Shown here: piece by piece, positions 32,002-41,988 of the stretch
Layout of the letters: every line of letters begins with the position of its first letter
Numbering within the stretch: position 1 is the stretch's first letter
Assembly (NCBI GenBank): GCA_016125225.1
Contig: WGME01000017.1
Location: 62,001-126,000, forward strand
DNA: 64,000 bases
From: a bacterium
GTDB lineage: Bacteria; Planctomycetota; Planctomycetia; Planctomycetales; Planctomycetaceae
Reading direction: 5' to 3'
Notes under the pieces: generated by a model
Databases searched by the model: none
What the model saw: only the letters and a program-made list of their open reading frames with translations
What the model was told of the DNA's origin: nothing
Made by a program: the position numbers and the translations under genes

Positions 32002-33288
32002 ATGTCTAACGTGCTGACGTTTATTCTTGGCGGGGGCAAAGGCACCCGCTTGTTCCCGCTCACTCAGTATCGTTCCAAGCCTGCGGTCCCGCTCGCGGGT
32101 AAGTATCGATTGATCGACATCCCGATCTCGAACTGCATCAACAGCGGCATGAACCGCGTCTATCTGCTGACACAGTTCAACTCGGTCAGCCTCCATCGGC
32201 ATATTCGCCAGACTTACCGCTTCGACCGTTTCGACGGTGGTTTCGTTGAGATCCTCGCGGCCCAGCAGACGATGGAAGGGATGGAGCTGTATGAAGGCAC
32301 CGCCGATGCCGTCCGCAAGAACATTCGCTATCTGCAGCAAAAGGGGATTGAGTACGTTCTGATTCTTTCCGGCGATCAGCTGTATCGCATGAACTATCAG
32401 GAGATGCTGCAAACCCACATCGACACGAAGGCCGATGCCACGATTGGGGCATTGCCCGTCACCCGGCAGCAGGCCAAAGGCTTCGGCATCATGCGGCTCG
32501 ATGACGAAGGCCGCGTGCGGGGCTTTCTGGAGAAGCCGCAGACCGACGAAGAAATGGATATCGTCCGGACAGAACCGTCATGGATCGAATCCCGCGGCAT
32601 CCCCGCCAAAGGCCGCGATTGCCTCGGCAGCATGGGCATCTATCTGTTCGATCGCGATGTGCTGCTCGACCTGCTGATGAAGAGCGATTACCGCGACTTC
32701 GGCAAGGAAGTCTTCCCGATGTCGATCCGCACGCATAACGTGCAGGTCCACCTGTTCGATGGTTACTGGGAAGACATCGGTACCATTCGCGCGTTTTATG
32801 ACGCGAACATTGATCTCTGCCGGCATGATGCGCCGTTTCAGTTGCTCGATGAAAGTGCCCCGATTTTCACCCACGCGCGGATGCTTCCGCCGACACGGTG
32901 CGATGGCGCTCAGATCACCCAGAGCCTGATTTCCGATGGGTGCTTCATCGAGCCGGGGGCGGTCATCGAGAACAGCGTGATCGGGCTGCGTTGCCGGATT
33001 GGTAAGAACGTCACCATTCGCAATTCGGTGCTGATGGGGGCCGATTACTTCCAGTCCGACGACGAAATCGCCGCTGATCACGCGGCGGGAACCCCTCCCG
33101 TTGGGATTGGCGAAGGCAGTTTCATCAACGGTTCCATCGTCGACAAGAACTGCCGCATTGGCAAAAACGTCCGCATCTGTCCCAAGAGCCTCGACAAACT
33201 GCCGGAAGGCTCACCCCTGGTGATGGAAGAGGGCGTGATTGTCGTGCCCAAGGATTGTGCGCTGGTCGATGGTTGGTCGTTGACGTAA
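32002..33288 (+). CDS. glgC: Glucose-1-phosphate adenylyltransferase (ADP-glucose pyrophosphorylase)
   Basis: 428 residues. Makes ADP-glucose from ATP and glucose-1-phosphate, the committed step of glycogen synthesis. Evidence: ILGGGKGTRLFPLTQYRSKPAVPL (nucleotide loop), RLIDIPISNCINSG, LILSGDQLYRMNY, GFLEKP, GSMGIYLFDRDVL, YWEDIGTI, and a C-terminal left-handed beta-helix (IGLRCRIGKNVTIRNSVLMGADYF, in parts). ATG 32002 sits exactly at the conserved start. csrA upstream suggests post-transcriptional control. No other glg genes are adjacent. Confidence 0.96.
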   Translation: MSNVLTFILGGGKGTRLFPLTQYRSKPAVPLAGKYRLIDIPISNCINSGMNRVYLLTQFNSVSLHRHIRQTYRFDRFDGGFVEILAAQQTMEGMELYEGTADAVRKNIRYLQQKGIEYVLILSGDQLYRMNYQEMLQTHIDTKADATIGALPVTRQQAKGFGIMRLDDEGRVRGFLEKPQTDEEMDIVRTEPSWIESRGIPAKGRDCLGSMGIYLFDRDVLLDLLMKSDYRDFGKEVFPMSIRTHNVQVHLFDGYWEDIGTIRAFYDANIDLCRHDAPFQLLDESAPIFTHARMLPPTRCDGAQITQSLISDGCFIEPGAVIENSVIGLRCRIGKNVTIRNSVLMGADYFQSDDEIAADHAAGTPPVGIGEGSFINGSIVDKNCRIGKNVRICPKSLDKLPEGSPLVMEEGVIVVPKDCALVDGWSLT

Positions 33289-33301
33289 CGCCATAACCCC
33301 A

Positions 33302-33328
33302 CAGCGCTCGGAGTTGCCTCGCGGCTAA
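33302..33328. repeat. Half copy of the CAGCGCTCGG...CCTCGCGGCTAA element
   Basis: CAGCGCTCGG, five variable bases, then CCTCGCGGCTAA matches the right arm of the 69-nt palindrome inside the 44959 gene. The element supplies the TAG stop of the pyruvyl transferase gene on the minus strand. Confidence 0.65.
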
Positions 33329-34584
33329 CGGACGACGGCACACCGGGCGACTTCTTGCATCGTCGCGGCTTGACGTTCCTGGACGAACCGTTGAGCCGCG
33401 GCGACTTTTTTGAGGGATTCGTCCCGGTTGCGGATCATTGCGACCACCGTCGGGGCATAACGCTCACAATCGGCGGGCTGATCGAGATCGAACAGCCAAT
33501 CTCCGAGGCCAATGTCGCGCCACATCAGTCCCTTGGATGTCTGCTCAGCAAAGCGGCCGACGATGGCGGGGACGCCGTTGCCAATGCACATGATGGGGCT
33601 GTGCATCTCCAGACCGAAGAGCCCGGCCGAGCGGATGTAGGTGCTGAGCGCTTCATCGGTCAGCCAGTACGAATCCCGCCAGACCACCGAGGGAAGCACA
33701 TCGCTCGGAAGTTTGTCGTACAGGTTTTCTTTCGCGACGGCCATGTGCGTCATGTCCTCTGGACAGAGCAGCACCTTCTTGCCCGTCTCGCGCACCACGG
33801 CGGTGATCGCCCCCCGTAACACAGCATGATCATGTTCCCGCATTTCTTCGTTCCGCGCGTGTTTGGCTTCGTCGAAGGCCCGGCCCTTTTTGATCAGCCA
33901 GTACGGCGTGTACCGTAACCGGGGGATGCAGCAGACAAACTCGCCGGGTTGCAGATGATGCGCTGCCAGAAAAGATTCGGCGGCAGCGTCATTCCGCAGG
34001 TCGCATCCGAAGGCACCGTCCGGACCAAATTCCATGATCGGGCAGGCAATGCCATCGGACTTGGCAACGCCGAGCGAGACCGTATCGCGGAAATAGAGAA
34101 ACTTCGCCTGGGTCATCAACTCGCGTTGTTTCGCATCAACCCCACCACTGTAAGTGATGCCATACACACCGAACGGCTTGCCGGTGTGCTCAACGAAGGC
34201 CATCACATCCTTGACTGCGACAAAGGACGCTCCCGAACCATGCAGTAGGAAGTCGGTGCCATCAATCGCGGCCTGCAACTCCGGATTCGAGGCCTTGCCA
34301 TCCGCCTTGATCGAACCTTTGACGATCGTCAATTTCGGAAACCGCTGGTGTTCCATCGCGGCGACTTCCTCGGTTAAGTCTCCGGACGACCAGAGTGTGA
34401 CTTCCGCGTTGGGCACATACTTTTCGAGGAGAGCCAATACCCCCGGCGTATGGGCAATATCGCCGATGTTGACCACCTGCCACGACGACCGCAGCAGAAT
34501 CCGCGGCGGCCGCTGTTCCGCAGCCCGTAATGAAGTGGCCGCGAGTGCGGCGAGCAGCGATTGAATGAAGGTGCGGCGTTGCAT
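33325..34584 (-). CDS. Polysaccharide pyruvyl transferase family protein with Tat-like signal
   Basis: 419 residues. From ATG 34584 the protein starts [22 protein letters not shown], a twin-arginine-type signal. The rest fits the CsaB/PssM-type pyruvyl transferase fold: [82 protein letters not shown], and [21 protein letters not shown] (a conserved H in the R-x-H region). Family members add pyruvate ketals to surface sugars. Export would be unusual for a PEP-dependent enzyme, so the function may have diverged. Confidence 0.8.
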   Translation of the reverse strand: MQRRTFIQSLLAALAATSLRAAEQRPPRILLRSSWQVVNIGDIAHTPGVLALLEKYVPNAEVTLWSSGDLTEEVAAMEHQRFPKLTIVKGSIKADGKASNPELQAAIDGTDFLLHGSGASFVAVKDVMAFVEHTGKPFGVYGITYSGGVDAKQRELMTQAKFLYFRDTVSLGVAKSDGIACPIMEFGPDGAFGCDLRNDAAAESFLAAHHLQPGEFVCCIPRLRYTPYWLIKKGRAFDEAKHARNEEMREHDHAVLRGAITAVVRETGKKVLLCPEDMTHMAVAKENLYDKLPSDVLPSVVWRDSYWLTDEALSTYIRSAGLFGLEMHSPIMCIGNGVPAIVGRFAEQTSKGLMWRDIGLGDWLFDLDQPADCERYAPTVVAMIRNRDESLKKVAAAQRFVQERQAATMQEVARCAVVR

Positions 34585-34667
34585 GGTTGCAAGTAACCTT
34601 TCAGATTTAAGGATAGCCGCATAGCGTAAGGAATGAGCAGATTTTCGTAAATTGAAGGTCTGCAAGG

Positions 34668-35369
34668 CTACTTGGTTTCGGTGTGTTCAAGTGAAGCTAG
34701 TGCTCCGAGAAACCTCTCGTACCACGCTTCTACACGCGAAGGTGAAGTAATAAACCATTCAATGCCGGGACTGTCAGCCACTTCTGCCTCAATCAGTCTT
34801 AATGATGAGTGGAGTGCTCTTTCAAGAGCCGCGGCATCGTTTGAGCGGATGACAAGTCCGACAATCGGAAAATGTGATAACGAAGTTTTAATCCCTTGCG
34901 TCATGATACGACTGATTGCATCACTGCTGCTGGTCCTCCCAATCTTGCACTCCCAGACGGCGCGACCCTCCAATTCTGCAAGACGTCGATCATTCGGATT
35001 GAAGTAAAGATAGACACATTCATTGCCTACGCCGATCTCTCGTTCGGACTGTACGATGGGTTCTAATGCATCATTCTCCTGATCCTCGTTGAACATCGGC
35101 TCAACTTCACCCAAGTCATTCGGTTGCTCGTCTCCAGTTGAAGCCTCAGTCCATCGCCACCAGCCATGCCCAGGAGCCATAACTGAACCATCGTCACGCA
35201 AGTCCTGCAAAACTCTCCTGACAGTGAAATTTGGGTTGCTAGGGAGGATGCCGCCTCGCTCGCGATGCATCTGCACTATATGGTTGACAAGGTTTCCACT
35301 CTTCCATTGTGACTGCTTACGGAATAACTCCTCGACAAGTTGTCGTACAAGCGGCCTTGTGAATGGCAT
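34668..35369 (-). CDS. GIY-YIG nuclease-like protein with N-terminal winged helix
   Basis: 233 residues from ATG 35369 (TTG 35381 in frame). The N-terminus ([17 protein letters not shown], then [22 protein letters not shown]) looks like a winged helix as in restriction endonucleases. A linker rich in Asp/Glu follows (about 85-115). Residues about 118-225 resemble the T5orf172/MUG113 branch of [70 protein letters not shown]. The GIY tyrosine pair and R-E residues are plausible (Y-L-Y, KIGRT, E in ALERALH). Codon use is lower in G+C than neighbours, suggesting later acquisition. Role in defence is possible but unproven. Confidence 0.7.
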   Translation of the reverse strand: MPFTRPLVRQLVEELFRKQSQWKSGNLVNHIVQMHRERGGILPSNPNFTVRRVLQDLRDDGSVMAPGHGWWRWTEASTGDEQPNDLGEVEPMFNEDQENDALEPIVQSEREIGVGNECVYLYFNPNDRRLAELEGRAVWECKIGRTSSSDAISRIMTQGIKTSLSHFPIVGLVIRSNDAAALERALHSSLRLIEAEVADSPGIEWFITSPSRVEAWYERFLGALASLEHTETK

Positions 35370-35442
35370 CCCCGCTGACAATTTAGTAGGCCCTTCGATG
35401 TTGGCTATTCAACTTCGCCCAGTTCTTACTCGTGTGCAACGT

Positions 35443-36051
35443 TCAACGCAGATAATGTCGGTACGCGCGATACCCATAATACTTCGGACGGTCATCGAAA
35501 CGCACGTGCAACCAGGGGACACCGTCCCCCGCGGTGCTCAGCCAGACGGGCTTTGTGCCGATCCGCCGAGATAGCACTTCTCCCACGCGTTGCCAGAGGG
35601 CTTCCTGTTGTGACGGCGGGGCGTGTCGGACAAAGGCGGCGAGATGACCGTAAGCGGTCGCTGCGGTTTGTTGTGCGGGGACCACCAGAATCGCATCGCC
35701 GCCCAGATTCGGGAATTCGGCCACATCCGTGTGATGAGTCGGGAAGGCCTCGGCAAAGGACGAAAAATCCGCCGGGCGTTCCAAAGTCGGGGCATCGAGC
35801 ACCACGCATTCAAACGGCCGCGTAAGTGTCACGGCCGTCACCCCCGGCGTTTCCCAGCGGAACGCCAAGTACGGCTGCGAGGCGAGCAATTGATTGAAGA
35901 ACGACCGAAACGCCGAATTCGATTGCCACCCCTGCATTACCTCGGCAAATGAAAGAGCTGTTCCGTCTGCCAACAGAGATAGACGACAGCCTCGTATGTC
36001 TGTGAGCGGTTCAGTTTTGGCGCGCCAAAGGGATTGAGATCTGTTCTTCAC
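35443..36051 (-). CDS. DUF6940-like protein
   Basis: About 202 residues with no known function. Signature parts: LSFAEVMQGWQSNSAFRSFFNQLLA, LAFRWETPGVT, FECVVLDAPTL, FPNLGGDAILVVPAQQ, YGHLAAFVRHAPPSQQEALWQRVG and the ending GVPWLHVRFDDRPKYYGYRAYR, which I associate with DUF6940. Cytoplasmic, no signal. The GTG at 36051 is chosen because an open frame further upstream only translates the palindromic repeat at 36067-36137. G+C is close to the rest of the window, unlike the two genes around it. Confidence 0.7.
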   Translation of the reverse strand: MKNRSQSLWRAKTEPLTDIRGCRLSLLADGTALSFAEVMQGWQSNSAFRSFFNQLLASQPYLAFRWETPGVTAVTLTRPFECVVLDAPTLERPADFSSFAEAFPTHHTDVAEFPNLGGDAILVVPAQQTAATAYGHLAAFVRHAPPSQQEALWQRVGEVLSRRIGTKPVWLSTAGDGVPWLHVRFDDRPKYYGYRAYRHYLR

Positions 36052-36066
36052 ACGGTATTCTTTCAG

Positions 36067-36137
36067 TAGGGCAGGCTCCCGCCTGCCTTTTTCTGTGGCT
36101 CTCATAGAAAAAAACGGCAGGCGGGGGGCCTGCCCTA
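36067..36137. repeat. Large imperfect palindrome (TAGGGCAGGC...GCCTGCCCTA)
   Basis: TAGGGCAGGCTCCCGCCTGCC (36067-36087) pairs, with one change and one extra base, with 36116-36137; the inner TTTTTCT/AGAAAAA also pair. It lies between the DUF6940 and HEPN-like membrane genes, which diverge from it. Confidence 0.75.
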
Positions 36138-36171
36138 TTCGCTCTGGCATAAGCATTATGCAAGGAATTAC

Positions 36172-37041
36172 ATGGAACGAGATTCTAGGTCACGCACAAC
36201 CCTGGTAGTCAGTGCAGGTTTCTTCATCAAGTTATCTGTGTTTTTCTTCATCTCGTCCTCTGTCATTGCAAGTGCGTTCGGAATTGCCCGCCCATGTCTA
36301 GTATTGAACGAAAATCAGATTCTGTACCTATTCTCGACGTCTGCCCAGGTTATCGCTGCAGTCTATGGACTCACTCTCACCGGCTTCCTCTTCTTCCGTA
36401 ATGAGCTAACACGCGAAGCGAATGAAGACGAGACATTGGAGGAACCAATCGACGAGCTAGAGGACCGCTACTTCAAACTACTTGTCTATATAACAATTCT
36501 CGTAGCGATTACCTTACTCTTGGCAAATCTAGCTATCTCACATGAATCATCGCAACGCACAAATCTTTCCACAATTATAATCAACACCGGCCAGTCCGCT
36601 TACCTGGTAGCTTTTGCGTCCATCGCACTGTTTATCTTCGATGTAACTGCGCCTCATCGCATCAAAGGAGCAAGTCAGAATCTACAGAACGAACTTGATC
36701 CCTCGCGTGACCCGAAGGCACGTGGGAGCTTGGAGGCGTTTATCCAAAACTATAACCAAATTGAGAGGCTGCTGGCTGAAGCAGGTCAGCTATATCAGTC
36801 TTTTACCACTGCATCATCGCAGGCGAGACAGACAAAGAGAATCTCTAATATGCGACTGGCAGACATCCTCTTCCGAAGCGAACGAATTAACTCATCCTTG
36901 CATCAACGGCTTCGAGATCTGATCACTCTCCGTAATGCAATCATTCACGGAGCAGAGCCAATCGTAAGCCAAGAGATAGTTGACGATTCCGCACGTGTGC
37001 TCAACGAGCTCCGTGGTAGTCTGAATTCAAATTCGCGGTGA
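36172..37041 (+). CDS. Membrane protein with C-terminal HEPN-like Rx4H motif
   Basis: 289 residues, no named family. Four membrane segments are visible (about 12-34, 50-75, 102-122, 140-158), with an acidic loop between the second and third (REANEDETLEEPIDELED). Residues 165-289 are cytoplasmic and helical, ending in LRDLITLRNAIIHGAEP: R254-N-x-x-x-H259 fits the RN(x3)H core of HEPN domains, whose dimer forms an RNase site. The RN-AII-HG context is the usual one. Base composition is clearly lower in G+C than the window, so it is probably acquired. It could be an abortive-infection or toxin-like effector; this is inference. Confidence 0.65.
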   Translation: MERDSRSRTTLVVSAGFFIKLSVFFFISSSVIASAFGIARPCLVLNENQILYLFSTSAQVIAAVYGLTLTGFLFFRNELTREANEDETLEEPIDELEDRYFKLLVYITILVAITLLLANLAISHESSQRTNLSTIIINTGQSAYLVAFASIALFIFDVTAPHRIKGASQNLQNELDPSRDPKARGSLEAFIQNYNQIERLLAEAGQLYQSFTTASSQARQTKRISNMRLADILFRSERINSSLHQRLRDLITLRNAIIHGAEPIVSQEIVDDSARVLNELRGSLNSNSR

Positions 37042-37459
37042 TCTTGTGTGCCGAGTGCGCTGTATGATGGTGCCACGGCTGTGTGAGCCATGCCGGTGCA
37101 AATTGGACGGTTCACCACCTTATGCACGGCTTACAGAGCCGTGGCACATCCCATTCGGTCAACACTTAAGCCGGGCCTGACCAACCTCTGAGCTGACCGA
37201 CATTGGTCGGCCTCTCTCGCCTGTCCCGCGCAAGCGGTCGAGTTTCACGACATCCACCGGCTACGGCGAACGTCCCCGCCCAGTCACCCGCCTGACAATC
37301 TGCTCATATCAACAGTCTTGGATATCTTGCCTTGTTCAGTTGATTGTCAAAGTTTGACTGGTTTACCGTGTTTGCCGGTGGGACGGGTCGGTGTGATCTG
37401 TCCCCGGACGCGGGGCTGGGGCGTTCGCCAAACCTCGTCCTTCATGGAGTGAGATTCGT
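37042..37459. other. Intergenic region with a dispersed repeat
   Basis: This 418-base gap between the membrane HEPN-like gene and the CAP gene holds one dispersed palindrome (37070-37147) and a small CCGAC/GTCGG hairpin near 37197. No gene, tRNA or clear promoter was recognised in it. Confidence 0.5.
37070..37147. repeat. GTGCCACGGCT inverted repeat
   Basis: GTGCCACGGCT with 13 more bases (37070-37093) pairs with 37124-37147 at 21 of 24 positions, the outer 11 perfectly. It lies just after the HEPN-like gene stop. Confidence 0.75.
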
Positions 37460-37873
37460 ATGCAACGTTGGTTCTTGTGTCTGTTCCTCTGGGCCACGCC
37501 GATGATCGGCTTTTCTGCGGAACGGACCACCTCTGAACACGACTGGCTGACCAAGCATCCCACGATTGTGGAACTGGTCAAGCTGGCCAATGAGCACCGT
37601 GCGCGGATGGGACGCCCGCCGGTGACAGTCAACGCGGATCTGTGCCTGGCGGCACAGCGGCACGCGGTCAACATGGCCGATACCGGGTGGTATCGCCACA
37701 GCGGATTGCCTTGGCCGGAAATCATTTACGCCGGTCCGCGATCCCCACAAGACGCCATCAACGGATGGATTTACTCACCCGCCCATCACGGCATCATGCT
37801 GTCGGGCAACGAGGTCGGGTTTGGCTATATGGTACGCAACGGACAACCCTATTGGGTGGGATTGTTCCGATAA
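37460..37873 (+). CDS. Secreted CAP (SCP/PR-1) domain protein
   Basis: 137 residues with a signal peptide (FLCLFLWATPMIGFSAE). The CAP fold follows: IVELVKLANEHRARMGRPPVTVNADLCLAAQRHAVNMADTG (given in parts: LANEHRARMG, LCLAAQRHA), HSGLPWPEIIYAG, then SPAHHGIMLSGNEVGFGY and PYWVGLFR. Cav histidine and glutamate positions (H in RHSG and in SPAHHG, E in PEII and NEV) look present. Function of bacterial CAP proteins is mostly unknown. ATG 37460 has GGAGTGAG upstream. No operon partner. Confidence 0.87.
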   Translation: MQRWFLCLFLWATPMIGFSAERTTSEHDWLTKHPTIVELVKLANEHRARMGRPPVTVNADLCLAAQRHAVNMADTGWYRHSGLPWPEIIYAGPRSPQDAINGWIYSPAHHGIMLSGNEVGFGYMVRNGQPYWVGLFR

Positions 37874-38120
37874 CAGAGGCTGAGAGGTCTCGGATTCGGC
37901 GGGGTGGGTACCGCCTACGGCGCGACGGCCGGTTGTCACCAGACAGCCGGCCGTTGTCATTTCACGGCGTCTCAGATTCGTTATGACCGAACGAATACAC
38001 GAGGAGTTCGGACTTCCTCCGGAGGGAAATCCCGGTATCTCCGGGCAAACTCTGTCGGTGAGTTAAATTGGAAGTACCGGGGAGGAATGAGACCGCTGCT
38101 CGCCAGGATGCGCCCGCTGT

Positions 38121-39131
38121 ATGCTTCAACGCATTTCCAAAAGAGAACTGATCGCCAGAACCCTGCAGCAGACCGGCTTCGATCGGATGCTGTATCAGGC
38201 CCGGAGTTGGCGCGGCATTCTGATCCTGAATTACCACCGGATTGGCAACGGCTCGCGATCCAGTTGTGATCGTAATTTGTGGAGTGCCACGGCTGAGTCG
38301 TTCGAAGAGCAGGTGCGTTATGTCACCAAGCACTACGATGTAATCGGGCTGGAAGATCTGGACCTGGCGCTGCGAAATCCCCGTGGTCGATTCGTCGTCA
38401 TTACCTTCGATGATGGTTACCTCGACAACTACACCGAAGCCTTTCCGATTCTAAAGTCGTATCACGCCAAAGGGGCGTTTTTTATCACCACGGGCTTCCT
38501 GGATGTCCCCAGTATTCCCTGGTGGGACGAAATTGCCTGGATGGTGCGACGGTGTCCGCTGGAGGTCTTGCCTGCCAATCGCTGGTCTCAAGAGTCGATC
38601 CGGTTGGATTACGACGACCGCGAGTCGGTCATTCAGATGCTGTTGCTCGCCTATAAAAAATCATCGGTTGAGCAGGCGGCTGGTTTCCTGAGCGAACTGG
38701 CCGATGTGTTACAGACGGGTCGCGCTCCCCAACGGATTGCCCACGAATTGTGGATGACCTGGCCCATGCTACGGGAAATGCAGCAGGCCGGAATGACGAT
38801 TGGTGGACATACGGTCACTCATCCTATTCTCGCCACTCTAACAGCAGAGCAGCAGGATTATGAAGTGGGAGAATGCCTGCGACGGATTCGCAAGGAGTTG
38901 GGAACTCTCATCGACACATTCAGCTATCCCGTGGGTGGGCAGTCAAGTTTTAACATCCACACCCGCAAAGCCTTAGAGAAACATGGGGTGCGCTGGGCCT
39001 TTACGTTCATCGGCGGACATATCCGCCCTCGGCAGTATGACCGGTTTGCGTTGCCCCGAACGGCGATCGAGACCGATATCAACGCTCCGTTGTTCAATGC
39101 CCTGCTGACTCTGCCGCAGTGGTATGCCTGA
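38121..39131 (+). CDS. Polysaccharide deacetylase (NodB-type, carbohydrate esterase 4)
   Basis: 336 residues. NodB homology: GILILNYHRIG, VVITFDDGYLDNYTEAFPIL (the catalytic TFDDG motif), AKGAFFITTGFLD, a long helical insert (140-225), GGHTVTHPILATL (metal-binding HTxxHP) and FSYPVGG. The enzyme removes N-acetyl groups from a polysaccharide using a divalent metal. No signal peptide is visible, as in several exopolysaccharide-associated members. No glycan gene cluster surrounds it; the downstream gene is an unrelated lipoprotein. Confidence 0.92.
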   Translation: MLQRISKRELIARTLQQTGFDRMLYQARSWRGILILNYHRIGNGSRSSCDRNLWSATAESFEEQVRYVTKHYDVIGLEDLDLALRNPRGRFVVITFDDGYLDNYTEAFPILKSYHAKGAFFITTGFLDVPSIPWWDEIAWMVRRCPLEVLPANRWSQESIRLDYDDRESVIQMLLLAYKKSSVEQAAGFLSELADVLQTGRAPQRIAHELWMTWPMLREMQQAGMTIGGHTVTHPILATLTAEQQDYEVGECLRRIRKELGTLIDTFSYPVGGQSSFNIHTRKALEKHGVRWAFTFIGGHIRPRQYDRFALPRTAIETDINAPLFNALLTLPQWYA

Positions 39132-39273
39132 TCACACCGCCAGTCGGGATGGGCGGGTCTCCGGAATTGCAGAAAAACGTCTATCCACTGTTGCCGCCTT
39201 GAGTTATTGTTCCGCGCCGCGGTCAGATCTCCCCGTCCGATTTTGAACGGCCAGCGGCACGAGGATATGGGGC

Positions 39274-41988
39274 GTGCACAGAGCCAAGGTGGCAGATCGA
39301 TGGCAATTCGACCCGCTCGTTCAACGGGTCGCGTGGGGTCTTGCCGTCCTGATGCTGTCGGGTTGCCAGGTTTTGGATCTGACGCAACACGATGCTCAGC
39401 CAACGGATGCGCTCGCCTCGGATGCCGCGAACACTGAGGCGCCCGCATCGACGTCTCTGAAACCGGCCGTCGACTCGACGGCAGTCAACGACACAACGGG
39501 GACCCCACTTCCACCGATCGCCGATGCCCATTTACTGGAGCAATTTCGCGATGTCCTGTCGCGCGGCGAGTGGCAGGTCGATTTGAACTGGTCGGTATTA
39601 ACAGGGGTGGAATCGTGCCCCTCGTTGCCCTGGCGGTGGCGCTACGTCTTTCCGAGTCAGCAAAAGCTGACGCCCAACCAGAGCGAAGTGGTTCGTCGTT
39701 ATGCCTGGCTGTGGGAAGGGCACCAATCAGGTTCGGAAGATGAACAGGAGTTGATCGCAGCGGTCTTGCAGCAGCTTCAAACTGAACCCGCACCACTTGG
39801 CACCTCAGCCTGCATACTTCTGGCCCATGTGACGCCGGGTTCGACGCATGTTACGACGGCTCAACTCGAAGCGACCGCCCGTCAACCTGCGGCCGGAAAC
39901 ACTTCCCTGGCAGTGAAAACTCAGTGTGCAGCGGCGGAAGCCTGGTGCCGAGTCTTGATGGCACAATCGGCCGTTCCCCCGGAAGAGGCGTTAGCAGCGC
40001 CCGGTCGGTTATTGACCGAATTGTCTCTGCCCGAGGAACTGATCACGACTCTATGGCGTACGCTCGCCAGCGACATTATCCCCGATCAGTTGCCGGGCCT
40101 GTCGGAGACTCTGCGTGACCTGCCGGAGACTACACTGCTCACATCGAAGCAACTTGGGGCGCTGGAAGCTTGCACCATCGGGGCGGCGGCGATACGGTTC
40201 AGGCACGACGATGCGACGGTGGCTGTCTATCGAGAGCAGGATTGGCCGCCGCGGCTCATTGCCTGGAGATTGGCAGATGATGCCCAGGCACGGCAACTGG
40301 TGGGCCGCTGGGCCGCCTGGGTTCAACATCCTTCGGCCTTCTCGTTACTGCTATCGCAACGACGAGATGCTCAGGTGAGTGTCTGTCACTCGGCGATCGT
40401 CAGCCTTGGATTGCTCGACCGCGACGAAAGCTGGCAGGAACTTCGCAATGTGGCACAAACTGGGACGGACCCCGAGCGAGCCCTGGCGATTCTGGCGTTA
40501 TCGCAGCAGGGGGCTTCCGAATTGGAGCCGTATGTTGCGTCGGAACGATCGACCTTAAGGCAAGCTGTTGCGACAGCATTGATCCACCATCCGAACGGCA
40601 CGGCGGCGGCGATGTTGAATCGTCTGCTGGCCGACACCGATCTCGATGTGCAAGCCGCCGCCGTGGCAACGGCTGTTCAATACCCTCCGGCACTGGCCCG
40701 TCCTTTGTTACTGCATGCGATTGAAGAGGGAGCCTTCGCCACGCGCAAGATAGCTCAGAAAGGCTTAGTCCATCTCGATCCCGAGGTGCCCGTCTTTCCG
40801 ATTGATGGTGACGACGTCGCACGGCGGCAGGCGGTAGAAGAGTATGCCCGTTCGCGCGGGATTCCGCTCGATCCCTGGATTAGCGAAATGCGGGCGTCGA
40901 CAGTGTCCCTTGTGGCACCAGAGACCCTGTCGGGAACCGATGAGCGGCTGGCGAGTTTGGTGACGGCTTATCTGACGGCGGGACCAGGGTCGCCGGTCTT
41001 TTCCGCGTTGCAGGCCGAACTTTGGCGAATCGCTCAGCCTGCTGATGCGATCCTGCTAGAGAATGTGATTCGTGATCAGCAGACCATCGCAGCCCGACGG
41101 ATTCAAAGCGAATTGTTGCCCCGGTTGTCGTCTTCGTATGCTGCGGTACGTGACCTTAGCCAGGCTGATGTCTTGCGACGGCGAGCGGCCGCTCAGCAAT
41201 TGCAACGGGCGGCTCAACAGCATCCCCTCTCGCCCGACCTGGTGCGATTGCTCATTGAACCCCTGGCAAGGGAGCAGGACCAACTCGTCTGGCAAAGTTG
41301 CCTGGGGGCCGTCCAGGCCGATGGTCATGCGGCCGCGAAAGAACTTGCAACGCTGGCATTGCATCATAGCTGGCCCGATGTTCGACGCTTGGGCTTGGAG
41401 TATTTCCAGCAACATCCCGACGTGGACATCACGGCGGCCGTCTTGCCGTTGCTGCGTGAGGCGAATCCCCGGCTGCAAGCCCTCGCGGCGGATGTCTTGG
41501 GACGTTGCGGGAACCCGCAGGCGATCTCCGGATTCCCCGCAACAGCCTCGGGTCCAGCCACTGGCGGTCTGCGCGACTTACTCACGGCACCTCATCCGGA
41601 AGTGCAATGGGCCACATTGACGGCTTTGGCCCGACTGCGTGACGACACGGGTTATGCCGAGTTACTACGCCGCTTGCAGAGTGACGAAACCGCCATCCGA
41701 ATCGATACCATTCGCGCTATGGCGGCGTCGCAGCAACCCCGTTTCATCGAGCCCCTCATTCAACTCGCCTGGACCGACTCCACGACAAACGTGAAACAAA
41801 CCGTGCTTGTCGCACTCGATCAGTTGGTGGCCGTGGATGATCGACCTGCGGCTTTCAGTCGTGGGCTTGCTGCCACGCAGTCAATCGACGATAACGTACG
41901 TATCTGGGTGGAATGGTGGGAAGCCCGTACGCAACGGTCGATTTCGGCCGCGGCGGTCAAGGGAGTGGAAGGCGTAGAGAACCGATGA
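39274..41988 (+). CDS. HEAT repeat lipoprotein
   Basis: 904 residues. A lipoprotein signal ends at the lipobox LSGC (C31). After a Thr/Ala-rich linker (40-80), the protein is a long helical solenoid: units such as [57 protein letters not shown], and [19 protein letters not shown] are HEAT repeats. The GTG start at 39274 has GAGGA nine bases upstream. Such proteins probably scaffold partners in the periplasm. Its stop overlaps the STAS gene start as ATGA, an odd link between an exported solenoid and a cytoplasmic regulator. Confidence 0.85.
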   Translation: MHRAKVADRWQFDPLVQRVAWGLAVLMLSGCQVLDLTQHDAQPTDALASDAANTEAPASTSLKPAVDSTAVNDTTGTPLPPIADAHLLEQFRDVLSRGEWQVDLNWSVLTGVESCPSLPWRWRYVFPSQQKLTPNQSEVVRRYAWLWEGHQSGSEDEQELIAAVLQQLQTEPAPLGTSACILLAHVTPGSTHVTTAQLEATARQPAAGNTSLAVKTQCAAAEAWCRVLMAQSAVPPEEALAAPGRLLTELSLPEELITTLWRTLASDIIPDQLPGLSETLRDLPETTLLTSKQLGALEACTIGAAAIRFRHDDATVAVYREQDWPPRLIAWRLADDAQARQLVGRWAAWVQHPSAFSLLLSQRRDAQVSVCHSAIVSLGLLDRDESWQELRNVAQTGTDPERALAILALSQQGASELEPYVASERSTLRQAVATALIHHPNGTAAAMLNRLLADTDLDVQAAAVATAVQYPPALARPLLLHAIEEGAFATRKIAQKGLVHLDPEVPVFPIDGDDVARRQAVEEYARSRGIPLDPWISEMRASTVSLVAPETLSGTDERLASLVTAYLTAGPGSPVFSALQAELWRIAQPADAILLENVIRDQQTIAARRIQSELLPRLSSSYAAVRDLSQADVLRRRAAAQQLQRAAQQHPLSPDLVRLLIEPLAREQDQLVWQSCLGAVQADGHAAAKELATLALHHSWPDVRRLGLEYFQQHPDVDITAAVLPLLREANPRLQALAADVLGRCGNPQAISGFPATASGPATGGLRDLLTAPHPEVQWATLTALARLRDDTGYAELLRRLQSDETAIRIDTIRAMAASQQPRFIEPLIQLAWTDSTTNVKQTVLVALDQLVAVDDRPAAFSRGLAATQSIDDNVRIWVEWWEARTQRSISAAAVKGVEGVENR

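Noticed and set aside
36052-36156. An N-terminal extension of the DUF6940 gene
   Set aside because: It translates the large palindrome at 36067-36137 and has no family match.
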